From Betaproteobacteria bacterium (GTDB lineage: Bacteria; Pseudomonadota; Gammaproteobacteria; Burkholderiales; SHXO01), in NCBI GenBank assembly GCA_009693245.1, contig SHXO01000013.1:1-44909 (forward strand): a stretch of 44,909 nt of DNA, in the 5' to 3' direction. Position numbers and translations under genes: made by a program. The notes beneath the pieces are model-generated. The model saw only the letters and a program-made list of their open reading frames with translations. It was not told where the DNA came from and made no database searches. Below are positions 36,890-44,909 of this stretch, in pieces; within the stretch, counting starts at the first letter, position 1; the number at the start of each line of letters is the position of its first letter.

Positions 36890-37975
36890 ATGGATGTAGG
36901 CATGATGATGCTCTTCGCCAGCTATGGCTGGGAGAATTGCAGCGATGATAGAGTGTGGGATGAAGAGATCAAGCTTGCACGGCTAGCCGCCGGTTCAGGT
37001 TTCGATGTGTTGTGGTCCGCGGAGCATCATTTTTTTGATTACTCCTTCTGCCCGGACAATCTGCAACTGATGACCTATCTCGCGGGTATTTGCCCGAATG
37101 TCGATTTGGGTACCGCCGCCGTCATCCTGCCCTGGCATGACCCGTTGCGCGTGGCGGAGCAAGCTGCCGTGCTGGATTATTTTTGCAAGGGCCGGCTGCG
37201 CCTGGGCCTTGGGCGTGGCCTTGCCCGCCGCGAGTTCGAGGGCTTTCGCGGAACCATGAACGAGTCGCGCGAGCGCTTCGACGAGTCCGCGGCCATGATC
37301 GTGGAAGCCCTGCGCACGGGCTTCATGGAAGGCAACGGTAAGCACTACAAACAGCCACGCGTGGAGATTCGCCCGCGCGCGAAATACAGCTTCGATGGCC
37401 GTATCTACGCCGTGGCATCCAGCGAGGATTCGGTGGAGTCCGCCGCGCGCATCGGCGCGCACATGGTGATGTTCTCCGACCGGCCCTGGCACATGCGCTT
37501 GCCGGCTATACAGAGCAACCGCGAACATCATCGAAAGTTCCATGGCCGCGAAGCGCCCGTCATGATGATCACCGATTTCGCCGTTTGCGGCTCGGATTCC
37601 GCGCGCGCAGAGGAGCACGCGCGGCAATACATGGGAAAGTTCATCGAGAGCAATTTCCACCACTATGAATTTCTCGGCGAGCATTTCAAGGCCGTGAAGG
37701 GCTACGACGCCTATGCTCAAAAAGCCGAAATTGCGCGCAAGGGGGGCTTGGAAGGCGCCGTTGAAGCGTTCATGAAGGCGGCCATCTGGGGAGATCCGGA
37801 GCGTATCCTGCGAGAACTGGAAGCCCGCCGCCAGGCCATCGGCGACTTTGAACTCAATGTGGCATTCCGCTTTGGCGGAGTGCCCTATGAAACCGCCGAG
37901 CGCGGATTGAAACTGTTCGCCAAGGAAGTCTTGCCGGTACTAAAGACTTGGCGAGTAGGAGAAAAATCTAAGTAA
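36890..37975 (+). CDS. luciferase-like (LLM class) flavin-dependent monooxygenase
   Basis: 361 residues from the ATG at 36890, with GGGAGG upstream; the longer frame overlaps the preceding gene and is not used. It has the bacterial luciferase barrel: FDVLWSAEHHFFDYSFCPDN, NVDLGTAAVILPWHDPLRVAEQ (parts) and GRLRLGLGRGLARREFEGF. It would use reduced FMN from a partner reductase to oxidise an organic substrate. It starts 58 bases after the binding-protein gene on the same strand; a shared substrate is possible but unproven. Confidence 0.92.
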   Translation: MDVGMMMLFASYGWENCSDDRVWDEEIKLARLAAGSGFDVLWSAEHHFFDYSFCPDNLQLMTYLAGICPNVDLGTAAVILPWHDPLRVAEQAAVLDYFCKGRLRLGLGRGLARREFEGFRGTMNESRERFDESAAMIVEALRTGFMEGNGKHYKQPRVEIRPRAKYSFDGRIYAVASSEDSVESAARIGAHMVMFSDRPWHMRLPAIQSNREHHRKFHGREAPVMMITDFAVCGSDSARAEEHARQYMGKFIESNFHHYEFLGEHFKAVKGYDAYAQKAEIARKGGLEGAVEAFMKAAIWGDPERILRELEARRQAIGDFELNVAFRFGGVPYETAERGLKLFAKEVLPVLKTWRVGEKSK

Positions 37976-38039
37976 GGGGCTGGCGTAACTCTTCGCGAAA
38001 CCCGTCCCTGGTCCCCGGTCTTATTATCCAAGGTTCCTC

Positions 38040-38603
38040 ATGACAATTCTTTATCGTGGATTTGCCCTGCTGTGTTTTCTAGCCTTTGGCGTCGTTCACG
38101 CGCAAGAGGAGAATCTCAAGGGGGATGCTGCGAGGCGCCTGGTTCAGGCTCACGATCCGGCCATATTCGTGAGCACCGGCGCCCTCTATCTGAAACAGGA
38201 GGCGATCCGCTCGGCTGGCGGCAAGCCGCTATCCGCCACGCAACTTGCCGAGGTAGGCCGCATAATCGATGCCCAGGTGCGCGACTCCGCATGGTTCCAT
38301 GCTGTGCTCGGCGCCGCCATCGCCCAGTACATGACGGAGGAGGAGGCGGATGAAATTGCCGTGCATTTCACGACCGAAGTAAGCCAATTGCAGCGCCATG
38401 TGATCGAGCTGTCCGTGGGCGAGGTGCTCATGAGCACGTATACGTTCACCAATAAAACCGACTACCGCTTGGCGGCTTCGCCGAGAGAGTTGCAAGACGT
38501 TCAGCGCGCGGTCGGATCGATGATCAATCATTTCGAGGCCGTGGCACGGCAGATCCGAGAATTGGTGGCGCACCCAGCCGTTCGTGCTAGGAGTCAAAAC
38601 TAA
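38040..38603 (+). CDS. secreted protein of unknown function, DUF2059-like
   Basis: 187 residues. The signal peptide MTILYRGFALLCFLAFGVVHA ends at an AxA-like site before QEEN. The mature part is almost entirely helical; MTEEEADEIAVHFTTEVSQLQ loosely resembles the DUF2059 repeat. No catalytic motif is visible. It stands alone between the monooxygenase and the flavoprotein genes, on the same strand. Confidence 0.6.
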   Translation: MTILYRGFALLCFLAFGVVHAQEENLKGDAARRLVQAHDPAIFVSTGALYLKQEAIRSAGGKPLSATQLAEVGRIIDAQVRDSAWFHAVLGAAIAQYMTEEEADEIAVHFTTEVSQLQRHVIELSVGEVLMSTYTFTNKTDYRLAASPRELQDVQRAVGSMINHFEAVARQIRELVAHPAVRARSQN

Positions 38604-38635
38604 AACGTAATTCTTCTGGCCACGGTCCGGATGCG

Positions 38636-40120
38636 ATGACCAGCGCGGCAGCAAATACCTGCGAGCACTTCGAGGTGCTCATCATTGGAGCCGGAATCTC
38701 CGGGATCGGTGCCGCGTATCACCTCACCACGCAATGTCCTGGAACGAGCTTCCTGGTGCTCGAAGCCCAGGAAAATTTTGGCGGTACCTGGCTGACCCAC
38801 CGCTTTCCAGGCATTCGCTCCGACAGCGATCTCTACACGTTCGGTTACCGCTTCAAGCCGTGGACAGGAGCGCCCATTGCCACCGCAGCCGAGATCCTGC
38901 GCTATATGGGCGAAGTCATCGAGGAGAACGAAATCGCGTCCCATATCCGCTACCGGCATCGCATCGAGGCAGCGAGTTGGTCGGGTGAGAACAATCTCTG
39001 GACGATCGATGCCATCCGCACGGACAGCGGCGAGGCGGTGAGATTTAGCGCCAACTTTCTCTGGATGTGCCAGGGGTACTACCGGCACTCCAAGGGCTAC
39101 ACGCCGGGGTGGGAGGCGATGGATGCGTTCAAGGGCCGCATCGTTCACCCACAGGAATGGCCGGAGGACTTAGAGTACGCTGGTAAGCGAGTCGTGGTCA
39201 TTGGTTCAGGCGCCACCGCCGCGACATTGATTCCGGCCATCGCGGAAGAATGTGCTCACGTCACGATGCTTCAGCGCTCGCCAACGTTTTTTCGGACAGG
39301 CCGAAATGCAATCCCCATGGCCGACGAATTGCGCGCGCTGCAAATCGACGAGGCGTGGATTCACGAGATCGTCCGCAAGAAGATCCTCTACGAGCAAAGC
39401 GTGTTCATGCGCCGCTCTTTCCACGAACCCGAGGCCGTGAAGCGGGAACTGCTCGATGCCGCGCGCGCCTATCTGGGTTCGGACAGCGTGGTGGAAGCGC
39501 ACTTCACGCCGCGCTACCGGCCATGGCGGCAACGCATCGCCTTCATTCCGGATGGCGACCTGTTCCAGGCGGTGCGGGAGGGCAAGGTATCGGTGGTCAC
39601 CGATGAGATTGATCGCTTTACGCGCGACGGATTGCTGCTGAAGTCAGGCAAGGCTCTTGACGCCGATATCATCGTCACGGCCACGGGCTTCAACCTCAAT
39701 GTGCTGGGGGATATCGAATTCACCATTGATGGCAAGCCGCTGAATTTCTCCGATACGGTGACCTACCGGGGAATGATGTTCACCGGCATTCCCAACATGG
39801 CCTGGGTATTCGGGTACTTCCGGGCGAGCTGGACCTTGCGCGCGGACCTGGCCGGCGACTTCGTTTGCCGCCTGCTCCAACATATGAAGAAAAAAGGGGC
39901 GAGGAGGGTGACCCCGGCCCTTCGTCCCGAGGATGAGGACATGCCACTCCTGCCCTGGATAGATCCGGAGAATTTCAATCCAGGCTATCTCGCGCGAAGC
40001 ATGCACTTACTACCCAAACGCGGCGACAAGCCTGAATGGCAACATAGCCAGGACTATTGGGCGGAAAAAGACCAGTTACCTGCTGCCAATCTGGACGATG
40101 GCGCCCTCGTCTACGAGTAA
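38636..40120 (+). CDS. flavin-containing monooxygenase, Baeyer-Villiger type
   Basis: 494 residues. The FAD site is LIIGAGISGIGAAYHL (about 16-31) and the NADPH site VVVIGSGATAATL (about 183-195). Between them lies FKGRIVHPQEWPE, the FxGxxxHxxxWP fingerprint of Baeyer-Villiger monooxygenases. It should insert oxygen next to a ketone, or oxidise a heteroatom, using NADPH. The start is the second of two close ATGs (38636). All cofactor motifs are intact. Confidence 0.93.
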   Translation: MTSAAANTCEHFEVLIIGAGISGIGAAYHLTTQCPGTSFLVLEAQENFGGTWLTHRFPGIRSDSDLYTFGYRFKPWTGAPIATAAEILRYMGEVIEENEIASHIRYRHRIEAASWSGENNLWTIDAIRTDSGEAVRFSANFLWMCQGYYRHSKGYTPGWEAMDAFKGRIVHPQEWPEDLEYAGKRVVVIGSGATAATLIPAIAEECAHVTMLQRSPTFFRTGRNAIPMADELRALQIDEAWIHEIVRKKILYEQSVFMRRSFHEPEAVKRELLDAARAYLGSDSVVEAHFTPRYRPWRQRIAFIPDGDLFQAVREGKVSVVTDEIDRFTRDGLLLKSGKALDADIIVTATGFNLNVLGDIEFTIDGKPLNFSDTVTYRGMMFTGIPNMAWVFGYFRASWTLRADLAGDFVCRLLQHMKKKGARRVTPALRPEDEDMPLLPWIDPENFNPGYLARSMHLLPKRGDKPEWQHSQDYWAEKDQLPAANLDDGALVYE

Positions 40121-40204
40121 GGGTTCGGACGCCTCACGCCTCCCTCCTCCCAGAATTTTTCTCAACTAATAGCCCAGACTACCGTAATCATGAATATAGT
40201 CGCC

Positions 40205-40233
40205 TTGCTTATCGTAAGCTAGGCTACTAAAAT
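40205..40233 (+). promoter_or_regulatory. promoter and candidate MarR operator before marR
   Basis: TTGCTT (40205-40210) and TAAAAT (40228-40233) are spaced by exactly 17 bases. Transcription would start about 7 bases later, at or next to the ATG at 40240, giving a leaderless message; no Shine-Dalgarno sequence is present. An inverted repeat GCTTA-TCG-TAAGC (40207-40219) overlaps the -35 box and spacer, the right place for a MarR-type repressor to bind. Binding and the start site are inferred. Confidence 0.5.
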
Positions 40234-40239
40234 GTCCGC

Positions 40240-40752
40240 ATGGCTATCAAGGAAGACTTATCCCGCAATTTCGGCTTCATCCTGCACGACGTGGCGCGGC
40301 TGCTTCGCACCACCTTCGACCGCAGGGTGAAGGGCATGGGACTCACCCGCTCGCAGTGGTGGGTGTTGCTGCATTTGTTTCGTAATTCCGGGGTCACGCA
40401 GTCCGAGTTGGCCGATATTCTCGAGATCGAGAAAGCCACTTTAGGCCGTCTCATCGACAGGTTGGAAAGCAATGGCTGGCTACGCCGCGAAAGCGACGCC
40501 GCCGACCGCCGTGCGAAGCGTATCTACCTCACAGAGGCCGTTGAGCCAGTGATGAAGACCATGCGCTCAGCCGCTGCGGACGTGCGCCGCGATGCGTTAT
40601 CCGGGCTGTCCGCTGAAGAACAAGAAAGATTCGTGGACATCCTGTTGTCGGTGAAGACCAATTTGTATCGCTCGGAAAACGGTGGCAACGGAGTGAAGAA
40701 CGGGGCCAAGAACGGCGTAAAAAGCGGGGCTAGGGCCCGGGTGCGCGCATGA
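40240..40752 (+). CDS. MarR family transcriptional regulator
   Basis: 170 residues. The winged helix is clear: LTRSQWWVLLHLFRNSGVTQ SELADIL (recognition region split here) and the wing LESNGWLRRESDAADRRAKR, with the DxRxK/R-type basic wing of MarR. The C-terminal 25 residues are a low-complexity Gly/Asn/Lys repeat (NGGNGVKNGAKNGVKSGARA), unusual for the family. The stop overlaps emrA by 4 bases, so it should repress its own efflux operon until a ligand binds. Confidence 0.95.
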   Translation: MAIKEDLSRNFGFILHDVARLLRTTFDRRVKGMGLTRSQWWVLLHLFRNSGVTQSELADILEIEKATLGRLIDRLESNGWLRRESDAADRRAKRIYLTEAVEPVMKTMRSAAADVRRDALSGLSAEEQERFVDILLSVKTNLYRSENGGNGVKNGAKNGVKSGARARVRA

Positions 40753-41876
40753 CCCGCAAGCAAATCGAACCATGGATACCGGGGATGCGCTTCGTGCGCT
40801 TCACACTGCTGCTGGTGGTGCCCTTGGTGGCGGCATTGATCGGTCTGCGCATGTACGCGGAAGGCGGGCGCGAGATGGAAACCGAGAACGCTTACGTCAA
40901 GACCAATATCGTTACGGTAAGCGCGGCGGTGACGGGGCGGGTGATCGAGGTATCGGTGGATGACGACAGCGCCGTGAAGAAAGGCGATGTGCTGTTTCTC
41001 CTGGATCCCACGCCCTACGAAATTACCGCTGCGCGCGCGCGGGCGCAGATGGACGTGGTACGCACGGAAATGGATTCCTTGCGTGCCGGCTATCGCACCA
41101 CTTTGGTCGAAGCGGCCGAAGCGAAGGAGCGTATCGAGTATCTTGCGAAGCAAGTGGAGCGGCAAGAGCGCTTGAAGGAGCGCGGCATGAGCCGGGCGGA
41201 CCAATACGACGAGGCCAAGCACAATCTTGAAGCGTCCAAGCGCCGGCTACAGACCATTCAAGAGCACAGCAAGCGCGTGCAGGCGAGCTTGGGGGGAAAT
41301 CTGAATGCGCCGGCCGAGGAGCATCCGCGCTATCTGGAAGCCAAGGCAGCCTACGATGCCGCTATGTTCGAATTGGCCCGCACGCATGTCAAAGCGCTCA
41401 ACGACGGCGTGGTGAGCAATATGAAATTGCAAGTGGGCGAATGGGTGAACCGCGGCGCGCCCGTATTCAGTTTGATCGAGAGCGGCCCGCCGTGGGTTGA
41501 AGCCAACTACAAGGAAACCCAGCTTACAAACATGCGCGAAGGGCAGCCCGCATGGGTGGTGGCCGACGCCTATCCCGACGTGGAGTGGGTCGGTAAGGTC
41601 GAGGCGATCGCACCGGCGAGCGGAGCGGAGTTTGCCGTGTTACCGCCGCAAAACGCCACGGGAAACTGGGTGAAGGTCGTGCAGCGCATTCCGGTGCGAG
41701 TGACCGTGCACCAATCCCCTGGGCAGCCGCCATTGCGCGCCGGCATGACCGTCACGGTGCGCGTGGATACCGGCCACAACCGAGGATTGCCAAAGCGCAT
41801 ACAAGCCCTTATCGACAAGGGCTATCTGCCGCAATTTCTCGAACCCACTTCGGCGATGGCGCGTAACGAGCGCTAA
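40749..41876 (+). CDS. emrA: HlyD-family efflux periplasmic adaptor EmrA
   Basis: 375 residues. One membrane anchor (about 19-37) is followed by the biotinyl-lipoyl half motif ENAYVKTNIVTVSAAVTGRV, a long coiled-coil hairpin (about 100-190) and the second half VKALNDGVVSNMKLQVGEWV. This is the EmrA/VceA layout that links an inner-membrane MFS pump to an outer-membrane TolC-like channel. It overlaps marR (ATGA) and precedes emrB by 12 bases. Confidence 0.95.
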   Translation: MTRKQIEPWIPGMRFVRFTLLLVVPLVAALIGLRMYAEGGREMETENAYVKTNIVTVSAAVTGRVIEVSVDDDSAVKKGDVLFLLDPTPYEITAARARAQMDVVRTEMDSLRAGYRTTLVEAAEAKERIEYLAKQVERQERLKERGMSRADQYDEAKHNLEASKRRLQTIQEHSKRVQASLGGNLNAPAEEHPRYLEAKAAYDAAMFELARTHVKALNDGVVSNMKLQVGEWVNRGAPVFSLIESGPPWVEANYKETQLTNMREGQPAWVVADAYPDVEWVGKVEAIAPASGAEFAVLPPQNATGNWVKVVQRIPVRVTVHQSPGQPPLRAGMTVTVRVDTGHNRGLPKRIQALIDKGYLPQFLEPTSAMARNER

Positions 41877-41888
41877 GCCAATCTCGCC

Positions 41889-43418
41889 ATGAGCGCCGCG
41901 CGCCACCCGTTGCTCATCACCATTTCGGTGATGACGGCGAGCTTCCTTTACTCGCTGGACTGGACCATCGTCGCGGTGGCCCTGCCGCACATGCAGGGCA
42001 CTTTCTCGGCTACCCAGGACCAGATCTCTTGGGTGATTACGTCGTACATCGTGGCAGCCGCCATCACCTTGCCCACGGCCGGATGGCTGGCGACCCGCTT
42101 CGGGCGCAAGCGCGTTTACATGTACGCGACCACGTTGTTTCTAGTTTCCTCCGTGGCCTGCGGCGCGGCCACCTCGCTTGAGGTGGAGATCTTCGCGCGC
42201 GTGGTGCAAGGCATCGGCGGCGCCTTTCTTATCCCGATTTCCCACGCCATCATTCTGGACACCTACCCGCCGGAGGAGCAAGGCAAGGCGATGTCGATAT
42301 GGGCCATCGGGTCCACCGGAGGTAGCTTCGTCGGTCCGTTCGTGGGCGGGATCATCACCGAATACATGAACTGGCGTTATTGCTTCTACGTCAACATTCC
42401 GGTGGGTATGCTGGCTCTGTTGGGGACCTTCATCTTCGTCCCGGAGACCAAACGCCATGAGGATCATTCCATGGACTGGACAGGGTTTCTGGCGCTGGCC
42501 TTGGGGATTGGCTCGCTACAACTGATGCTGGATCGCGGCGGCAGGCTCGATTGGTTCGACTCATGGGAAATCCTGATCGAAGCATGCTTGGCGGTACTCG
42601 GCTTCTATCTGTTTCTGGCGCATAGCCTCACCTACGGCAAGCATCCGTTCCTGGACTTGCGTATTTTCCGTAACCGTAATTTTTCCATCGGACTGATCTA
42701 CTCGGCGGGTTACGGATTGGTCACGACGCCGCTCGTGGTGTTGATGCCGGCGTTTCTACAGGATATGCGCGGCTATCCCATCGATACCATCGGCTTCTTG
42801 CAAGCTCCGCGCGGCATGGGAATGTTGCTGGCCATGGCCTTGGGAGGCCGCTTGCTGGGTAAAGTGGATGCGCGCTTGCAGATGGCCGTTGGCTTGATCT
42901 TGCTTGCTGCGTCGGACATGGAGATGGCGCGCTGGACCCCTGAAGTCGGTGCGTGGCCGTTGGTGTGGACCAACTTTCTACAAGGCATCGGCGGGGGCAT
43001 CATGCTTGTGCCCAATCAAGCCATCGCCTTCGCCTCGCTGGATCCGCAACGGCGCACGGAGGGCGCCGCGCTGTTCAACCTGGTGCGAAGCGTGGCGGCC
43101 AGCGTGGGGATTTCGGCCGCCATCGCATTATTCTTGCGTACCAGCGGCGCCAGCCGTGCTCACATGACCGAGCACGTCACGCCCTTCAGCGAGGCACTTC
43201 AACACGGAGCGAGCGCCAGCTTGTGGGACATCAACACCCCTGAAGGCTTGGCGGCTCTTGCGCGCGAGATCGACATGCAAGCCGCGATGCTGGGTTACAT
43301 GGGAGATTTTCGCATGTTCGCGGTAGCGGCCCTGATCGGACTACCGCTATTGTTTTTTGTCGCGCGCGATGCGGACACCGCTAGGAAAGCCAAGCCCTTG
43401 GACGTGCACTTCGAATAA
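41889..43418 (+). CDS. emrB: DHA2-family MFS drug transporter EmrB
   Basis: 509 residues with 14 predicted membrane helices. Typical segments: LDWTIVAVALPHMQGTFSAT (motif D1), GWLATRFGRKRVYMYAT (motif A) and the RVVQGIGGAFLIPISHAIIL motif-B/C region. It exports hydrophobic compounds by proton antiport as a complex with EmrA. Its TAA is immediately followed by the stop of the SDR on the other strand, with no spacer at all. Confidence 0.96.
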   Translation: MSAARHPLLITISVMTASFLYSLDWTIVAVALPHMQGTFSATQDQISWVITSYIVAAAITLPTAGWLATRFGRKRVYMYATTLFLVSSVACGAATSLEVEIFARVVQGIGGAFLIPISHAIILDTYPPEEQGKAMSIWAIGSTGGSFVGPFVGGIITEYMNWRYCFYVNIPVGMLALLGTFIFVPETKRHEDHSMDWTGFLALALGIGSLQLMLDRGGRLDWFDSWEILIEACLAVLGFYLFLAHSLTYGKHPFLDLRIFRNRNFSIGLIYSAGYGLVTTPLVVLMPAFLQDMRGYPIDTIGFLQAPRGMGMLLAMALGGRLLGKVDARLQMAVGLILLAASDMEMARWTPEVGAWPLVWTNFLQGIGGGIMLVPNQAIAFASLDPQRRTEGAALFNLVRSVAASVGISAAIALFLRTSGASRAHMTEHVTPFSEALQHGASASLWDINTPEGLAALAREIDMQAAMLGYMGDFRMFAVAALIGLPLLFFVARDADTARKAKPLDVHFE

Positions 43419-44117
43419 TCACACTCTCCCCACGATAGGGATCGAAGCGCCGTTGATGGCGCTTGCAAGGCCCGATAGCAGGAACACGATCAGATTGGCG
43501 ATGTCTTCCGCCTTCACCCACCGCGAAAAATCCGCGGTGGGCATGTCCGCGCGATTGGGTGGCGTGTCGATGATGGATGGCAGCACCGCATTCACCGTCA
43601 AGCCGCGATCCTTGAACTCCTCCGCCATGGCTTCGGTCAGCCGCGCCACACCTGATTTCGAGGCCGCGTAAGCACCCATCCCGAGCGCCGCCTTGGCCGC
43701 CGCGCCCGCACCGATGTTCACGATGCGCGAAGAGGGCTGCTTAAGTAGATGGGGAAGCGCCGCGCGACTGGCGTTGAGCGCGGTGCGCAGGTTCACGTTG
43801 TAGAGCAGATCCCAAGTATGTACGTCTCCGTCTTCGATTTTCTCCCAACGGAAAGTCCCTGCCACGTTGACCAGAGCATTGATGCGGCCGCAACGCCGGG
43901 CAATATCGTTGAAAGCCGTTTGCGTGGATTCCACGGAACTCAAGTCCACGCCCCCAAACAACAAGGCGGGCGCGAGATCCGATGCGGGCGCTGCCTCGCG
44001 GTCGATCAAGGCGGCTATGGCGCCAGCTTGCGATGCTACCTTGGCGACTGCCATGCCGAGGCTGCCGAATCCGCCGGTGATCGCTATGACCTGGTCGCTT
44101 AAATTCAAAGTGTGCAT
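43419..44117 (-). CDS. SDR family NAD(P)-dependent oxidoreductase
   Basis: 232 residues of the classical short-chain dehydrogenase family. The cofactor motif is AITGGFGSLGMAVA (TGxxxxxG variant with GG), the NNAG-type strand is LVNVAGTF, and the active site has the YxxxK motif in GAYAASKSGVARL with the serine position replaced by GAGAAAKAA (no Ser at the usual place), which may lower or change activity. The C-terminus NGASIPIVGRV is normal. The aldo/keto reductase lies upstream on the same strand. Confidence 0.9.
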   Translation of the reverse strand: MHTLNLSDQVIAITGGFGSLGMAVAKVASQAGAIAALIDREAAPASDLAPALLFGGVDLSSVESTQTAFNDIARRCGRINALVNVAGTFRWEKIEDGDVHTWDLLYNVNLRTALNASRAALPHLLKQPSSRIVNIGAGAAAKAALGMGAYAASKSGVARLTEAMAEEFKDRGLTVNAVLPSIIDTPPNRADMPTADFSRWVKAEDIANLIVFLLSGLASAINGASIPIVGRV

Positions 44118-44162
44118 GGCGGTGGCCTCAAGTTGAGTGCCGGGATTTTCCCACGAGAAAGA

Positions 44163-44909
44163 TCAAGCGCCCGGATTGGGGTAACGCGCTTGTATGGCGC
44201 GTACGTCCGCTAGCGTTTCGGCATCGAGCGTGAGTTGCGCGGCGCCGATATCCTCTTCAAGCTGGCCCATGGTTGTGGCGCCGATGATGGACGAGCCCAA
44301 AAACCAGCGGCTGGCCACGTAGCCCAGCGCTAGTTGCACCAGCGTGAGTCCCCGGCGTTTAGCCAGCGCTGCGTAGGCCTGCGTAGCCTCCGCCACGAGG
44401 GGCGGGCGGAAGCTAACGCCTAGCGAATCGAACAAAGTGAAGCGCGCGCCAGCCGGCCGCGCACCCCCAAGGTACTTGCCGGAGAGAATGCCACCAGCGA
44501 GCGGGCTATAAGCTAGCAACGACATGTTTTCTCGAAAGAGCGTTTCGGCGAGATCGTTGTCCACGTTGCGGGATACCAGGCTATAGATGTTCTGAATGGT
44601 GACAGGGCCCGTAACCCCCAACTCCTTGGCCGCGCGCCGAAACTCGCACACCCCCCCAAGCGGTTTCATTGGACAGCCCGTAGTAGCGAATCTTGCCGGC
44701 CTTGATCATGGCGGCCATGCCCATTACTTGTTCGTGAATCGAGGGCCCGCCTTTCTCCTTGGAGGGATCGAATTCCGTGGCACCGAAATTCGGCACGTTG
44801 CGTTGCGGCCAGTGGATCTGATACAGATCGATGTAGCCGGTTTGTAGGCGTGCCAGACTGGTGTCAACCGCCTCGGCGATGATGGCTGGCGTGAGATCCG
44901 TGCGGCCAT
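44163..44909 (-). pseudogene. aldo/keto reductase, frameshifted at a G7 run and cut by the window edge
   Basis: The 5' end is outside the window. The visible part reads GRTDLTPAIIAEAVDTSLAR, then GYIDLYQIHWPQRNVPNFG and KIRYYGLSNETAWG. At the run of seven C on the plus strand (44651-44657) the frame shifts; the downstream frame resumes VCEFRRAAKELGVTGPVTIQ and ends ...AIQARYPNPGA. Six instead of seven bases restore AWGVCEF. It resembles Tas/YajO-type aldo/keto reductases. A homopolymer sequencing error is at least as likely as a real mutation. Confidence 0.85.

Overview
The window reads as chromosomal DNA of a GC-rich betaproteobacterium. The support is gene order: rplM-rpsI, a histidine operon running straight into HIT-tatA-tatB-tatC, and an mla operon followed by an ABC exporter, a BolA gene and murA-hisG-hisD. 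This arrangement is characteristic of Burkholderiales/Nitrosomonadales-type genomes. I cannot name a genus.

Core half (1-17.4 kb). A bactofilin fragment and a DUF6776-like membrane protein sit at the left edge. Next come rpsI and rplM, with a clear terminator and a sigma70-like promoter, and then a DegS-like periplasmic protease that converges on tatC. From 17.4 kb down to 3.4 kb one long minus-strand array runs mlaF-mlaE-mlaD-mlaC-mlaB, an ABC exporter pair, a BolA protein, murA, hisG-hisD-hisB-hisH-hisA-hisF-hisI-hisE, a HIT protein and tatA-tatB-tatC. Many joints overlap by 4-8 bases. hisC is absent from its usual place between hisD and hisB, and mlaA is absent from the mla cluster. All reading frames in this half are intact.

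Middle (17.5-23.4 kb). This looks like a worn locus. It has an ABC ATPase with no permease, an NtrC/PrsR-type sigma54 activator, and an MshM/ExeA-like ATPase interrupted by an in-frame TAA exactly where the family has a conserved glutamate. An IS5-type transposase remnant, a cupin protein, a DUF4275-like protein and a metallo-beta-lactamase-fold hydrolase follow.

Accessory half (23.5-44.9 kb). It begins with tex, then a complete TRAP transporter whose binding protein has a Tat-lipoprotein signal, and a periplasmic cupin-like protein. A minus-strand catabolic array follows: a carboxymuconolactone-decarboxylase-family protein, a mandelate-racemase-family enzyme, an OmpA-like gene (frameshifted), a two-gene UxaA-family lyase (large gene frameshifted), a small ribbon-helix-helix/coiled-coil gene pair and an NHL beta-propeller protein. 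Divergent from it are a LivK-type binding protein, a luciferase-like monooxygenase, a secreted unknown, a Baeyer-Villiger-type flavin monooxygenase and a marR-emrA-emrB efflux operon. An SDR and a frameshifted aldo/keto reductase close the window. The contents suggest uptake and breakdown of sugar acids or other organic acids, plus drug or solvent efflux.

The main surprises are four broken frames, all in the accessory part; the missing hisC with a hairpin and a TATAAT box in its place; a near-exact duplication of the murA tail; a possible leaderless marR promoter; and the AT-rich, repeat-bearing promoter of the small gene pair at 31.2-31.7 kb. I did not find a clearly new multi-gene defence or mobile system.
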